Shown here in pieces: positions 1-6,324 of a stretch of 8,361 bases of DNA (position 1 is its first letter; every line of letters begins with the position of its first letter). The notes beneath the pieces were generated by a model, which ran no database searches, was not told the origin of the DNA, and was given only the letters and a program-made list of their open reading frames with translations. The stretch comes from Gammaproteobacteria bacterium (lineage in GTDB: Bacteria > Pseudomonadota > Gammaproteobacteria > SURF-13): positions 1 through 8,361 of the forward strand of contig JAMCTV010000035.1 of NCBI GenBank assembly GCA_023381235.1. The letters are read 5' to 3'. A program made the position numbers and the translations under genes.

Positions 1-2
1 CG

Positions 3-44
3 TACAAGATCTGCCGCGAACACGAAGTGGAACCCACCGCATAA
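3..44 (+). CDS. C-terminal tail of an unidentified upstream gene
   Basis: The window opens inside an apparent reading frame. Its last 13 codons read YKICREHEVEPTA and end at a TAA at 42-44, 11 bases before the apaH start. The close spacing would fit co-transcription with apaH. The tail does not look like ApaG, the usual apaH neighbour in many gammaproteobacteria. Two other frames are also open over this short stretch, so the assignment rests only on the stop codon lying beside the apaH ribosome-binding site. No function can be given. Confidence 0.3.
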   Translation, partial: YKICREHEVEPTA

Positions 45-51
45 AGGAAAG
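43..51 (+). promoter_or_regulatory. Shine-Dalgarno site that supports the GTG start of apaH
   Basis: A purine run, AAAGGAAAG, ends five bases before the GTG at 56-58, with its GGA core at 46-48. It overlaps the stop codon of the preceding frame. The apaH frame stays open upstream, so this site, together with the fit of the N-terminus MAIYAVGDVQGC to the family, decides the start. Confidence 0.55.
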
Positions 52-55
52 TCCA

Positions 56-883
56 GTGGCCATCTACGCCGTCGGTGACGTTCAAGGTTGTTTTGATGAA
101 TTGCAGACGCTGCTGGAGGAACTTGCATTTGGGTCAGACGACACCCTGTGGTTCACGGGCGATCTGGTCAATCGCGGCCCGAAGTCGCTGGAGGCCTTGC
201 GCTTCGTAAAAGGGCTCGGCGCGCGCGCGATTACGGTGCTGGGCAATCATGATTTGCACCTGCTGGCGGTGGCGCAGGGTTGTGAACAGTATCGCCGCCG
301 CGACAGCTTTGCAGACGTATTGCATGCGCCGGACCGGGATGAACTGCTGGAGTGGCTGCGCGTGCGGCCGCTGTTGCACCATGACGATGCGCTCGGTTTT
401 ACCATGCTGCACGCCGGGCTGCCGCCGCAGTGGGATTTGCAACAGGCGCACGCCTGCGCGCGGGAACTCGAGGCGATGTTGCGCGGGCCGCATTATGCGG
501 AGTTTTTGCGCGTGATGTACGGCAACGAGCCGCAGCAATGGTCAGATGCGCTGAGCGGCTGGGACAGGCTGCGCTTCATCACCAATTGCCTGACGCGCTT
601 GCGCTATTGTGATGCGCACGGCAGGTGCGCATTGCGGGAAAAGGGCGCGCCGGGCACGCAGCCCAAGGGTTATATGCCATGGTTTGAGGTGCCTGGACGG
701 CGCAGTGCAAACCTGCAAATCATCTTCGGCCACTGGTCTACCCTAGGCACGTATCCTGTGACAAATGTATTTCCGCTCGACGGCGGCTGCGTGTGGGGCG
801 GCGGACTGCTTGCCATGCGTCTCGACGGCGCACGGCGCGAGCGAATGCGGCTGGAGTGCCGCGCGCATCAAAAATACTTATAG
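56..883 (+). CDS. apaH: Symmetrical bis(5'-nucleosyl)-tetraphosphatase (Ap4A hydrolase)
   Basis: ApaH is a cytoplasmic metallophosphoesterase that splits Ap4A symmetrically into two ADP. It controls alarmone levels and Np4-capped RNA. The 275-residue protein is of normal family length. The calcineurin-type metal-binding motifs are all present in order: GDVQGC (residues 7-12), GDLVNRGP (35-42), GNHD (63-66), LHAG (118-121), GHWS (225-228) and a terminal LDGGCVWGG (241-249). It starts at GTG behind a good purine-rich ribosome-binding site. The gene converges on a lipoprotein gene across a 150-bp hairpin cluster. folA lies about 2 kb further on and on the opposite strand; in Escherichia coli apaH and folA are directly convergent, so the material between them here looks inserted. 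The assignment is secure from the motifs alone. Confidence 0.97.
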   Translation: MAIYAVGDVQGCFDELQTLLEELAFGSDDTLWFTGDLVNRGPKSLEALRFVKGLGARAITVLGNHDLHLLAVAQGCEQYRRRDSFADVLHAPDRDELLEWLRVRPLLHHDDALGFTMLHAGLPPQWDLQQAHACARELEAMLRGPHYAEFLRVMYGNEPQQWSDALSGWDRLRFITNCLTRLRYCDAHGRCALREKGAPGTQPKGYMPWFEVPGRRSANLQIIFGHWSTLGTYPVTNVFPLDGGCVWGGGLLAMRLDGARRERMRLECRAHQKYL

Positions 884-887
884 GGAA

Positions 888-919
888 CTCTGAAAAATCC
901 ATCTATGGATTTTTCAGAG
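888..919. terminator. Perfect 15-bp inverted repeat just after apaH (hairpin 1)
   Basis: Arms 888-902 and 905-919 are exact reverse complements (CTCTGAAAAATCCAT and its complement) around a 2-base centre. It lies five bases after the apaH stop, so it probably ends or protects the apaH transcript. There is no clean U-tract directly after the stem, so a role as a classical intrinsic terminator is uncertain. Confidence 0.5.
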
Positions 920-921
920 AC

Positions 922-951
922 GAAAAACGAAAAATGTGATTTTCGTTTTTC
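922..951. repeat. 12-bp A/T-rich inverted repeat (hairpin 2)
   Basis: Arms 922-933 (GAAAAACGAAAA) and 940-951 (TTTTCGTTTTTC) are exact complements with a 6-base loop. The T-rich right arm directly follows hairpin 1, and the A-rich left arm would give a U-rich tract on the minus strand, so it may work with its neighbours in bidirectional termination. Confidence 0.55.
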
Positions 952-953
952 TT

Positions 954-985
954 CATTCCTCAAACACATACGTGTTTAAGGAATG
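954..985. repeat. 14-bp inverted repeat with one mismatch (hairpin 3)
   Basis: Arms 954-967 and 972-985 pair (CATTCCT, one C/A mismatch, AAACAC; loop ATAC). It sits three bases after hairpin 2. Its sequence is unrelated to the other four hairpins. Confidence 0.55.
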
Positions 986-987
986 GC

Positions 988-1003
988 GGTGCATCCCTGC
1001 ACC
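988..1003. repeat. 6-bp GC-rich inverted repeat with TCCC loop (hairpin 4)
   Basis: GGTGCA at 988-993 and TGCACC at 998-1003 form a short tight stem around a 4-base loop. It lies between hairpins 3 and 5. Alone it would be unremarkable; its place in the series makes it notable. Confidence 0.45.
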
Positions 1004-1005
1004 CC

Positions 1006-1035
1006 AGGGGGTCTCTGATGTGTCAGAGGCCCCCT
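1006..1035 (-). terminator. 13-bp inverted repeat overlapping the lipoprotein stop codon (hairpin 5)
   Basis: Arms 1006-1018 and 1023-1035 pair with one G-T wobble (AGGGGGTCTCTGA against TCAGAGGCCCCCT), loop TGTG. The right arm includes two bases of the minus-strand stop codon at 1034-1036, so the hairpin forms at the very end of the lipoprotein mRNA. It shares CTCTGA/TCAGAG with hairpin 1. Confidence 0.5.
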
Positions 1036-2461
1036 AAATGCGGCTATTGACCCGGTACACCTTGTTGTCCTTCACTGCGAAATACTGAATCTCGTTTGAG
1101 GAAAGAAAGGTAATTTCGGACAGTACCAGATCGTAGATATTTTGCTCCCGGCCATCCACCACCACCACGCTGCTGTCGCCCAGCCGCGCGCGATAAGCGG
1201 TATGGAGGCTATCGGGGCTGAACAGGGGGCTGCGTTTGCCGATGGCGGCATAGTGTTTTTGCGCCACGCTGTCCACCACGGCAAACAGCTTGCCGCCGGT
1301 CATGGCGTAATAGGCCACGTGCCTGCCGTCGGGACTGAAAAAGGGCGACTGGGTGCCGACCCCGTCGTAGCCGGTAAGTTCCTTGCCATCCACCACCAGA
1401 AACTGCTTGCCGTTGTGCCGGGCGACGTAAGCATAGTGCGCGCCATCAGCGCTGAAGGTGACGTTGAAACTTGCGATTTCGTTATAGCTCTTTCCCGCCG
1501 CGCCGTCTACCACGGCGTAGTACTTTTCTTCCTGCTCCTCAACGATATAGGCCACGCGCTTTCCGTCAGGGCTGAATTGGGGTGTGGGGCTGAAAATCTT
1601 CTTGTGCGGCGGACCCTCCTTGCCATCCATGACCAGAAACTGGCTGCCGTCTCGCTCCGCGAAATACGCGAGGTGTTGGCTATCCGGTGAGAAGGCGGGG
1701 TTGATGGTGTTGACGCCTTCGTAGTGCCGCTGTTCTTTTCCATCCAGCACCGCAAACTGCATCTCATTATCGAAAGCGCGATAGACCACATGCCGGCCGT
1801 CCGGGCTGAAGGTGAGTGAGTTCTCGCCAATGAGCTCATGGCGCGCACCCTCTTTGCCGTCTACTACAACAAACATCACGCCATCGCCATTGGGCGTTTC
1901 TTCCCTGGCGATAAAGGCCACATGGCGGCTATCCGGGCTGAACAGGATGGAGTGAGATATAACGCCGTCATAAACTTTTCCGTTCACGCCGTCCGCCACC
2001 ACCGCAGTGCCCTGTTCCAGCAGTATCTTGTAGGCAACACGCTGGCTGTCGGGGCTGAATACGGGCGCTTCCACCGCACGGTAGGGCCCGATTTCCTGGC
2101 CATCTATCACCATGTACCAGACGCCGTATTGCATGGCGCTATAGGTCATGCGCCGGCTGTCCGGGCTGAAGAAACTGGAATGGTCGCCGATACCGTCGTA
2201 ACGCTTGCCCTCCTTGCCGTCGAGCACGACGAACTGCTTGCCGTTCTGCTCTATTACATAGGCGAGCCGGCGCCCGTCCGGACTCGCATAGGTGGACGAC
2301 ACCATCCATCCGGCAGGATCAATCTCGCCGATCATGGTTTCCGTGGTGCGCTCGACCTGCGGCAGCGGCTGCGCGGTGCAGGACGCCAGCGCCAGGATCG
2401 AAATGAGCGATAACCAGTGATATCTCAACACAAAAAGCCCTTGCGGCCGCATTGGCGGCAC
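1034..2461 (-). CDS. Predicted lipoprotein made of about ten WD40/PD40-like propeller repeats
   Basis: The N-terminus is a lipoprotein signal peptide: hydrophobic LSLISILALAS followed by Cys28 in a good lipobox (ALASC), so the mature protein should be membrane-anchored in the envelope. The rest is an array of about 39-residue units. Each contains FSPD(S/G)xxxAY, then (V/F)xVxDGKE, then YDxIG. SPD or SAD centres fall near residues 60, 99, 136, 175, 219, 258, 297, 337, 376 and 415, and an eroded eleventh unit is near 453. This matches the TolB/PD40-type beta-propeller repeat class, where each unit is usually one blade; such domains often bind proteins or ligands. No catalytic motif is visible. 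Three starts are possible: GTG at 2461, ATG at 2452 and GTG at 2431. The last has AAGGG six bases upstream and gives a more usual signal peptide. Specific function unknown. Confidence 0.8.
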   Translation of the reverse strand: MPPMRPQGLFVLRYHWLSLISILALASCTAQPLPQVERTTETMIGEIDPAGWMVSSTYASPDGRRLAYVIEQNGKQFVVLDGKEGKRYDGIGDHSSFFSPDSRRMTYSAMQYGVWYMVIDGQEIGPYRAVEAPVFSPDSQRVAYKILLEQGTAVVADGVNGKVYDGVISHSILFSPDSRHVAFIAREETPNGDGVMFVVVDGKEGARHELIGENSLTFSPDGRHVVYRAFDNEMQFAVLDGKEQRHYEGVNTINPAFSPDSQHLAYFAERDGSQFLVMDGKEGPPHKKIFSPTPQFSPDGKRVAYIVEEQEEKYYAVVDGAAGKSYNEIASFNVTFSADGAHYAYVARHNGKQFLVVDGKELTGYDGVGTQSPFFSPDGRHVAYYAMTGGKLFAVVDSVAQKHYAAIGKRSPLFSPDSLHTAYRARLGDSSVVVVDGREQNIYDLVLSEITFLSSNEIQYFAVKDNKVYRVNSRI

Positions 2462-2481
2462 CAGAATGTGACAGCTTCGCA

Positions 2482-2504
2482 GCGCCGTTAGTTCATAACG
2501 GCGC
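2482..2504. repeat. Perfect 9-bp inverted repeat between the DUF2892 and lipoprotein genes
   Basis: GCGCCGTTA at 2482-2490 and TAACGGCGC at 2496-2504 are exact complements with a 5-base loop. It lies just after the minus-strand DUF2892 gene and just before the lipoprotein start. No U-tract follows on the minus strand. It may be a weak terminator, an mRNA-stabilising stem or an operator. Confidence 0.45.
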
Positions 2505-2513
2505 AGAGTGCGT

Positions 2514-2723
2514 TTAGCTGGATCTAGCCTGCGTTGCGGGACAGGTATTGATGCCGAGCAACGCCCAGATCGGGCACCAGCTCACCGCCGCCGTCACGAG
2601 GGGAATGATGCCAATCAGGCCCAGATAGCGCATATTCCCTTCCAGTACAAACAGCAATGACAACAATGCAACTCCGATGATGACACGAATAATCTTTTCG
2701 GTGTTTCCAACATTGGGTTTCAT
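2514..2723 (-). CDS. Small DUF2892 (YgaP transmembrane-domain-like) inner membrane protein
   Basis: The 69-residue product has the layout of DUF2892 proteins: a short polar start MKPNVGNTEKIIR, a first hydrophobic helix (about residues 12-27), a second (about 32-48), then a cysteine-containing tail WCPIWALLGINTC. In E. coli YgaP a related membrane segment follows a rhodanese domain, and free-standing members are common in proteobacteria. The Cys-Pro and Thr-Cys positions are characteristic, but the role of the family is not established; a link with sulfur or thiol chemistry is only suggested by YgaP. The start ATG is preceded by a near-perfect Shine-Dalgarno sequence. It lies downstream of folA on the same strand, separated by 118 bases, so it may have its own promoter. 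Confidence 0.85.
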   Translation of the reverse strand: MKPNVGNTEKIIRVIIGVALLSLLFVLEGNMRYLGLIGIIPLVTAAVSWCPIWALLGINTCPATQARSS

Positions 2724-2725
2724 GG

Positions 2726-2734
2726 GTCACCTCC
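2726..2734 (-). promoter_or_regulatory. Strong Shine-Dalgarno site of the DUF2892 gene
   Basis: On the minus strand the sequence GGAGGTGAC precedes the ATG with normal spacing. It is the best ribosome-binding site in the window and fixes the start of this small gene. Confidence 0.75.
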
Positions 2735-2841
2735 GCGGCCGGTCGTGTTTACGTCCGCCCGGCCTGTGGATTCATACGGGAGCCGAAGCAGACCCTTCTA
2801 GCATAGACACAAAGGCCGTTGCCGCGCAAGCCTCAAGGCTG

Positions 2842-3327
2842 CTACCGCCTCTCCCAGGTTACAAAGCTGTAAGCGCAGGGATTTTTTTCATCGGCAGTGC
2901 GGCGAATGCGTTCGATCTCCGCCCACTCCTGCTTGTTAAATGCGGGAAACCAGGCGTCACCGTTGAAAGAGGCATGTATCTCGGTCAGATACAGACGCGC
3001 GGCGCGCGGCAGAAGCTGGGAGAACAAGTCCGCGCCGCCCAATACCATCAGTTCCTCGCTATCCGCGGCGGCAGCCAGCGCCGCCTCGAGCGTGTGCGCC
3101 ACCTCACACCCCAGCGCCTGGAAATCCGGGTCGCGCGTGAGGATGATATTGCGCCTGCCGGGCAGCGGTTTGCCGATGGACTCGAAGGTCTTGCGCCCCA
3201 TCAGCACCGGCTTGCCCATCGTCACTTCACGGAAGTGGCGCATGTCGGCGGGCAACCGCCACGGCAGGGTATTGTTGAGGCCGATGACGCGATTTTCATC
3301 CATGGCCGCGATGAGGGAAATTATCAT
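2842..3327 (-). CDS. folA: Dihydrofolate reductase
   Basis: FolA reduces dihydrofolate to tetrahydrofolate with NADPH and is the classic trimethoprim target. The 161-residue chain has the usual bacterial length. It shows MIISLIAAMDENRVIG at the start, the substrate motif LPWRLPADMRHF (residues 21-32, with the catalytic acid at Asp28), the NADPH-binding MGRKTFESIG (43-52), LPGRRN (55-60, folate-glutamate-binding arginine) and VLGGADLF (95-102). An open frame extends 61 codons further upstream, but that part would overlap purU antisense and lacks family similarity, so the ATG at 3325-3327 is chosen. The ribosome-binding site is weak. The gene is divergent from purU over 51 bp, and both genes handle tetrahydrofolate derivatives. 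The DUF2892 gene follows on the same strand. Confidence 0.96.
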   Translation of the reverse strand: MIISLIAAMDENRVIGLNNTLPWRLPADMRHFREVTMGKPVLMGRKTFESIGKPLPGRRNIILTRDPDFQALGCEVAHTLEAALAAAADSEELMVLGGADLFSQLLPRAARLYLTEIHASFNGDAWFPAFNKQEWAEIERIRRTADEKNPCAYSFVTWERR

Positions 3328-3336
3328 AATGGTGTT

Positions 3337-3365
3337 TTGCGCAGCGTGAACAATAAAGCGATAAT
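3337..3365 (+). promoter_or_regulatory. Candidate purU promoter in the folA-purU divergent gap
   Basis: TTGCGC (3337-3342) and GATAAT (3360-3365) are separated by 17 bases. Transcription from here would begin about seven bases before the purU ATG, giving a nearly leaderless mRNA; this agrees with the absence of a Shine-Dalgarno sequence. The ATAATA core also reads TATTAT on the minus strand and could serve as the folA -10. Pattern-based only. Confidence 0.35.
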
Positions 3366-3378
3366 ACAACACTCGTCC

Positions 3379-4230
3379 ATGCGCCACTATAGACTGACAT
3401 TGTCCTGTCCCGACCGCCCCGGCATCATTGCCGCGGTGAGCGCGTTCATCGCCGCGCACGGCGGCACCATAGGCGAGAGCGCGAGCCACAGCGAGCCGGA
3501 CACGCGCCACTTCTTCATGCGACAGGAAATACTGGCCGGCTCGCTGCCGTTCGGAGTGGACGAATTCCGCGAGCGTTTTTCAACCATCGCCTCCGGGTTC
3601 AACATGCAGTGGAATATCAGCGACTCCGCGCTGAAAAAACGCATGGTGCTGCTGGCCAGTAAGCAGGATCACTGCCTGGCGGATTTGCTGTATCGCTGGC
3701 GCAGCAAGGAATTCGATTTCGACATCCCGTGCGTGATTTCCAATCATGACGATTTAAAAAATCTGGTCGAATGGCACGCTATTCCTTATATCCATGTGTC
3801 CGTCAGCCCCAAAAACAAGACGGCGGCACACGAGAAAATTTTGAGCTTGTGCCGGCAACACGAGGCGGACGCCATCGTGCTGGCGCGCTACATGCAGGTG
3901 CTGCCCGATGCCTTTTGCCAAGCCTATCCCAACCGTATCATCAACATTCACCATGGCCTGCTGCCGGCGTTCGTCGGCGCGCGCCCTTATCATCAGGCGT
4001 TTGAGCGCGGAGTGAAGCAGATCGGCGCGACCTGTCACTACGTCACCACCGAGCTTGACGCCGGACCCATCATCGAGCAGGACGTGATCCGCGTGGATCA
4101 CAGCGAGGCGGTGGAGGATTTAATCCGCTTGGGGCGCGACGTGGAAAAGACCGTACTCTCGCGCGGCGTGCGCTATCATGTGGAAGACCGTGTACTGGTG
4201 CACGGCGCGCGCACCGTGGTATTCAGGTGA
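3379..4230 (+). CDS. purU: Formyltetrahydrofolate deformylase
   Basis: PurU hydrolyses 10-formyltetrahydrofolate to formate and tetrahydrofolate; it balances the one-carbon pool and supplies formate to PurT. The 283-residue protein has two domains. An ACT-like regulatory domain (about residues 1-85) begins with LTLSCPDRPGIIAAVSAFI. A formyltransferase fold (about 87-283) contains ISNHDDL (120-126), the loop YMQVLP (171-176), NIHHGLLPAFVGARPY from Asn189, and ELDAGPIIEQD (225-235). The presumed catalytic triad Asn189-His191-Asp227 has the same spacing as the PurN family. GRDVEKTVLSRGVRYHVEDRV near the end is typical. The frame is open far upstream, but that part is antisense to folA, so the ATG at 3379, where homology begins, is used. 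There is no clear Shine-Dalgarno sequence. Confidence 0.96.
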   Translation: MRHYRLTLSCPDRPGIIAAVSAFIAAHGGTIGESASHSEPDTRHFFMRQEILAGSLPFGVDEFRERFSTIASGFNMQWNISDSALKKRMVLLASKQDHCLADLLYRWRSKEFDFDIPCVISNHDDLKNLVEWHAIPYIHVSVSPKNKTAAHEKILSLCRQHEADAIVLARYMQVLPDAFCQAYPNRIINIHHGLLPAFVGARPYHQAFERGVKQIGATCHYVTTELDAGPIIEQDVIRVDHSEAVEDLIRLGRDVEKTVLSRGVRYHVEDRVLVHGARTVVFR

Positions 4231-4737
4231 ATGAGTAGAACCCATAGAGCATCCAGTTCCCGGTAACGGTTCTGCTCAGCACCGCCTGCTCCACCATGAG
4301 CGGCGGCTCTCATGGCTACACAATAAACAGCATCTCCGGCGTTGGCGCCGGGCATAACTCGGTACTGATCGGCACGCATTGCGCCGACGACGTCACCATG
4401 ATTAAAGTCGAGGTGATCTCCGCCAAGGCGGTGTCCGTCGCCGACGCCTATGTGCGCGCCTATCTTTACGACTCGGACAAAAAACTGCTCAAGGCCCATG
4501 ACCTGCCGCCGACATCGCCCTGCATGTTTGTGGGAGACACTAAACCGCAATCCATGCCTATCATGTATGACGCGGGCGAGCTGCGAGTGTTTCATTTTTC
4601 CCACCCAGGGGCCGGTTGACCTGCCCTGGAAAAGCGTCGTGGTGGTGTTTGGTGATGATGATAAAGCGGTCGCTGAGGTCTACCCTTCCGGCAACCCGCG
4701 CGATTTTGATTTCCCGGAACGGGCGCTGCTTAGGTAA
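4231..4737 (+). pseudogene. Unrecognised gene interrupted by one or two frameshifts, possible small lipoprotein
   Basis: An ATG-initiated frame from 4296 reads MSGGSHGYTINSISGVGAGH and continues in coding-like sequence to VFHFSHPGAG, where it meets TGA at 4617-4619. The next frame carries on smoothly with VDLPWKSVVVVFGDDDKAVA and ends in PERALLR at TAA 4735-4737. Removing one G from GGGG at 4608-4611 fuses the two. Upstream in the 4296 frame there is PVTVLLSTACSTMSGG, which looks like the hydrophobic part of a lipoprotein signal ending at a cysteine. It has no start codon, but an ATG at 4231, directly after the purU stop, gives MSRTHRA in another frame. A one-base change near 4246-4250 would join them, giving a lipoprotein of about 168 residues. 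The -3 residue of that lipobox would be Ser, which is uncommon. I do not recognise the family. Real decay, programmed shifting or sequencing error are all possible. Confidence 0.55.
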
Positions 4738-4764
4738 GCCCTGAACAAATCCGCAACCCTTGCG

Positions 4765-5730
<966 letters not shown>

Positions 5731-5732
5731 TT

Positions 5733-5774
5733 AAAATATCCCCCCTTTGACAAAGGGGGGCCAGGGGGGATTTT
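5733..5774. repeat. Palindromic G/C-run repeat filling the pyrD-trmL divergent gap
   Basis: CCCCCCTTTG (5740-5749) and CAAAGGGGGG (5751-5760) are exact complements about a single A. A further GGGGGG (5764-5769) follows, and AAAAT/ATTTT (5733-5737, 5770-5774) bracket the unit. From memory, this layout (A/T ends, C-run, TGG, C-run, TTTG, CAAA, G-run) resembles a dispersed palindromic repeat found in many proteobacterial genomes. It takes up 42 of the 48 bases between the two start codons. The G-runs at 5740-5745 (minus strand) and 5764-5769 (plus strand) each end nine bases before a start codon, so they may act as ribosome-binding sites. Confidence 0.75.
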
Positions 5775-5778
5775 CAAT

Positions 5779-6258
5779 ATGTTCCACGTCGTACTCTATC
5801 AACCGGAGATTCCACCCAACACCGGCAACATTATACGCCTGTGCGCGAACAGCGGCGCGCAATTGCATTTAATCAAACCCCTCGGCTTCAGCCCCACCGA
5901 CAGCAAACTCAAACGCGCCGGGCTGGACTACCATGACTGGGCCAGCGTGCACCAACACGAAAACCTCGAAGCCTTCCAGCAAACCGTGCATCCCCCACGC
6001 CTGTTCGCCATCTCCACCCGCGGCACACGCAATTACGCCGACGTTTCCTACCAGCCCGGCGACACCCTCCTCTTCGGCCCCGAAACCCGCGGCCTACCCC
6101 AAACCCTGCTCGACACCCTGTCCAAAGACCACGTCTTGCGCATCCCCATGCAACCCCACAACCGCAGCCTCAATCTCTCCAACGCGGTGGCGGTCGTGCT
6201 GTACGAGGCTTGGCGGCAGCAGGGATTTGCGGAGGGCATCCCTTCAATAAAGGCTTGA
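5779..6258 (+). CDS. trmL: tRNA (cytidine/uridine-34 2'-O)-methyltransferase TrmL (YibK)
   Basis: TrmL is a SPOUT-class enzyme that methylates the ribose of the wobble base of tRNA-Leu isoacceptors with S-adenosylmethionine. The 159-residue chain is the minimal one-domain form. The three SPOUT motifs are present: NTGNIIRLCANSG (14-26, motif 1), LLFGPETRGLP (97-107, motif 2, part of the cofactor site) and RIPMQPHNRSLNLSNAVAVV (121-140, motif 3, forming the trefoil knot), followed by YEAWRQ (142-147). The start follows GGGGGGATTTTCAAT in the upstream repeat. The stop TGA at 6256-6258 overlaps the -35 element of the next operon. It is divergent from pyrD and has no functional link to it; it marks the last housekeeping gene before the accessory segment. 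Confidence 0.96.
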   Translation: MFHVVLYQPEIPPNTGNIIRLCANSGAQLHLIKPLGFSPTDSKLKRAGLDYHDWASVHQHENLEAFQQTVHPPRLFAISTRGTRNYADVSYQPGDTLLFGPETRGLPQTLLDTLSKDHVLRIPMQPHNRSLNLSNAVAVVLYEAWRQQGFAEGIPSIKA

Positions 6259-6282
6259 CAAATCTTGCTTATAGTCAATAAT
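6255..6282 (+). promoter_or_regulatory. Predicted promoter of the ATPase/TOPRIM operon
   Basis: A consensus TTGACA (6255-6260) overlaps the trmL stop codon. After 16 bases comes AATAAT (6277-6282), five of six matches to TATAAT, inside an AT-rich stretch. The -10 lies inside the left arm of a long inverted repeat, so a repressor bound there would block RNA polymerase. Start of transcription is expected around 6289, giving a leader of about 35 bases. Confidence 0.6.
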
Positions 6283-6314
6283 AAACAATATTTTGTGGAT
6301 TATTGACTAATAAG
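6268..6314. repeat. Operator-like inverted repeat over the promoter of the ATPase/TOPRIM operon
   Basis: TAGTCAATAAT (6272-6282) and ATTATTGACTA (6299-6309) are exact inverted copies 16 bases apart. With one single-base gap the match extends outward, so that ATTATTGACTATAAG (minus strand, 6282-6268) corresponds to ATTATTGACTAATAAG (plus strand, 6299-6314). The middle holds ACAA...TTGT (6285-6288, 6293-6296). The size and position over the -10 and the start of transcription fit binding of a dimeric or tetrameric repressor. An alternative is a 5'-leader hairpin. Confidence 0.6.
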
Positions 6315-6324
6315 ACGAATTTAT

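Larger units (their letters stand above)
882..1035. repeat. Cluster of five successive hairpins between convergent genes, possible MITE-like element
   Basis: The stretch between the apaH stop and the convergent lipoprotein gene is almost wholly composed of five adjacent inverted repeats, at 888-919, 922-951, 954-985, 988-1003 and 1006-1035. The outer ends resemble each other in inverted orientation: AGGGAACTCTGA on the left, and AGGGGGCCTCTGA read from the right end on the other strand. CTCTGA/TCAGAG recurs four times (888, 914, 1013, 1023). It overlaps both flanking stop codons. Inference: a small non-autonomous element or repeat cassette that now serves as a bidirectional terminator. It codes for no protein that I can see. 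Confidence 0.6.

Noticed and set aside
888..1035. CRISPR array in the hairpin-rich region
   Set aside because: The five units are different inverted repeats with no constant direct repeat or regular spacers.
1142..2413. Long plus-strand open frames opposite the repeat lipoprotein gene
   Set aside because: They are antisense mirrors of a repetitive GC-rich gene; the minus-strand product has a signal peptide and clear repeats, while these show only repeated shadow peptides.
2735..2841. Possible promoter or small RNA between folA and the DUF2892 gene
   Set aside because: A TATGCT-like -10 on the minus strand has no convincing -35, and only a very short inverted repeat is present; not enough to call.
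2677..3378. Open frame extending purU by 234 codons upstream
   Set aside because: It runs antisense through folA and part of the DUF2892 gene and has no family similarity; PurU homology begins exactly at the ATG at 3379.
3328..3510. N-terminal extension of folA by 61 codons
   Set aside because: The extension is antisense to the purU start and low in family resemblance; dihydrofolate reductase normally begins at MIISLIAAMDENRVIG.
4176..4604. Minus-strand open frame of 142 codons across the purU end and the broken gene
   Set aside because: It overlaps the real end of purU, is rich in His and Arg as antisense shadows are, and has no good start signal.
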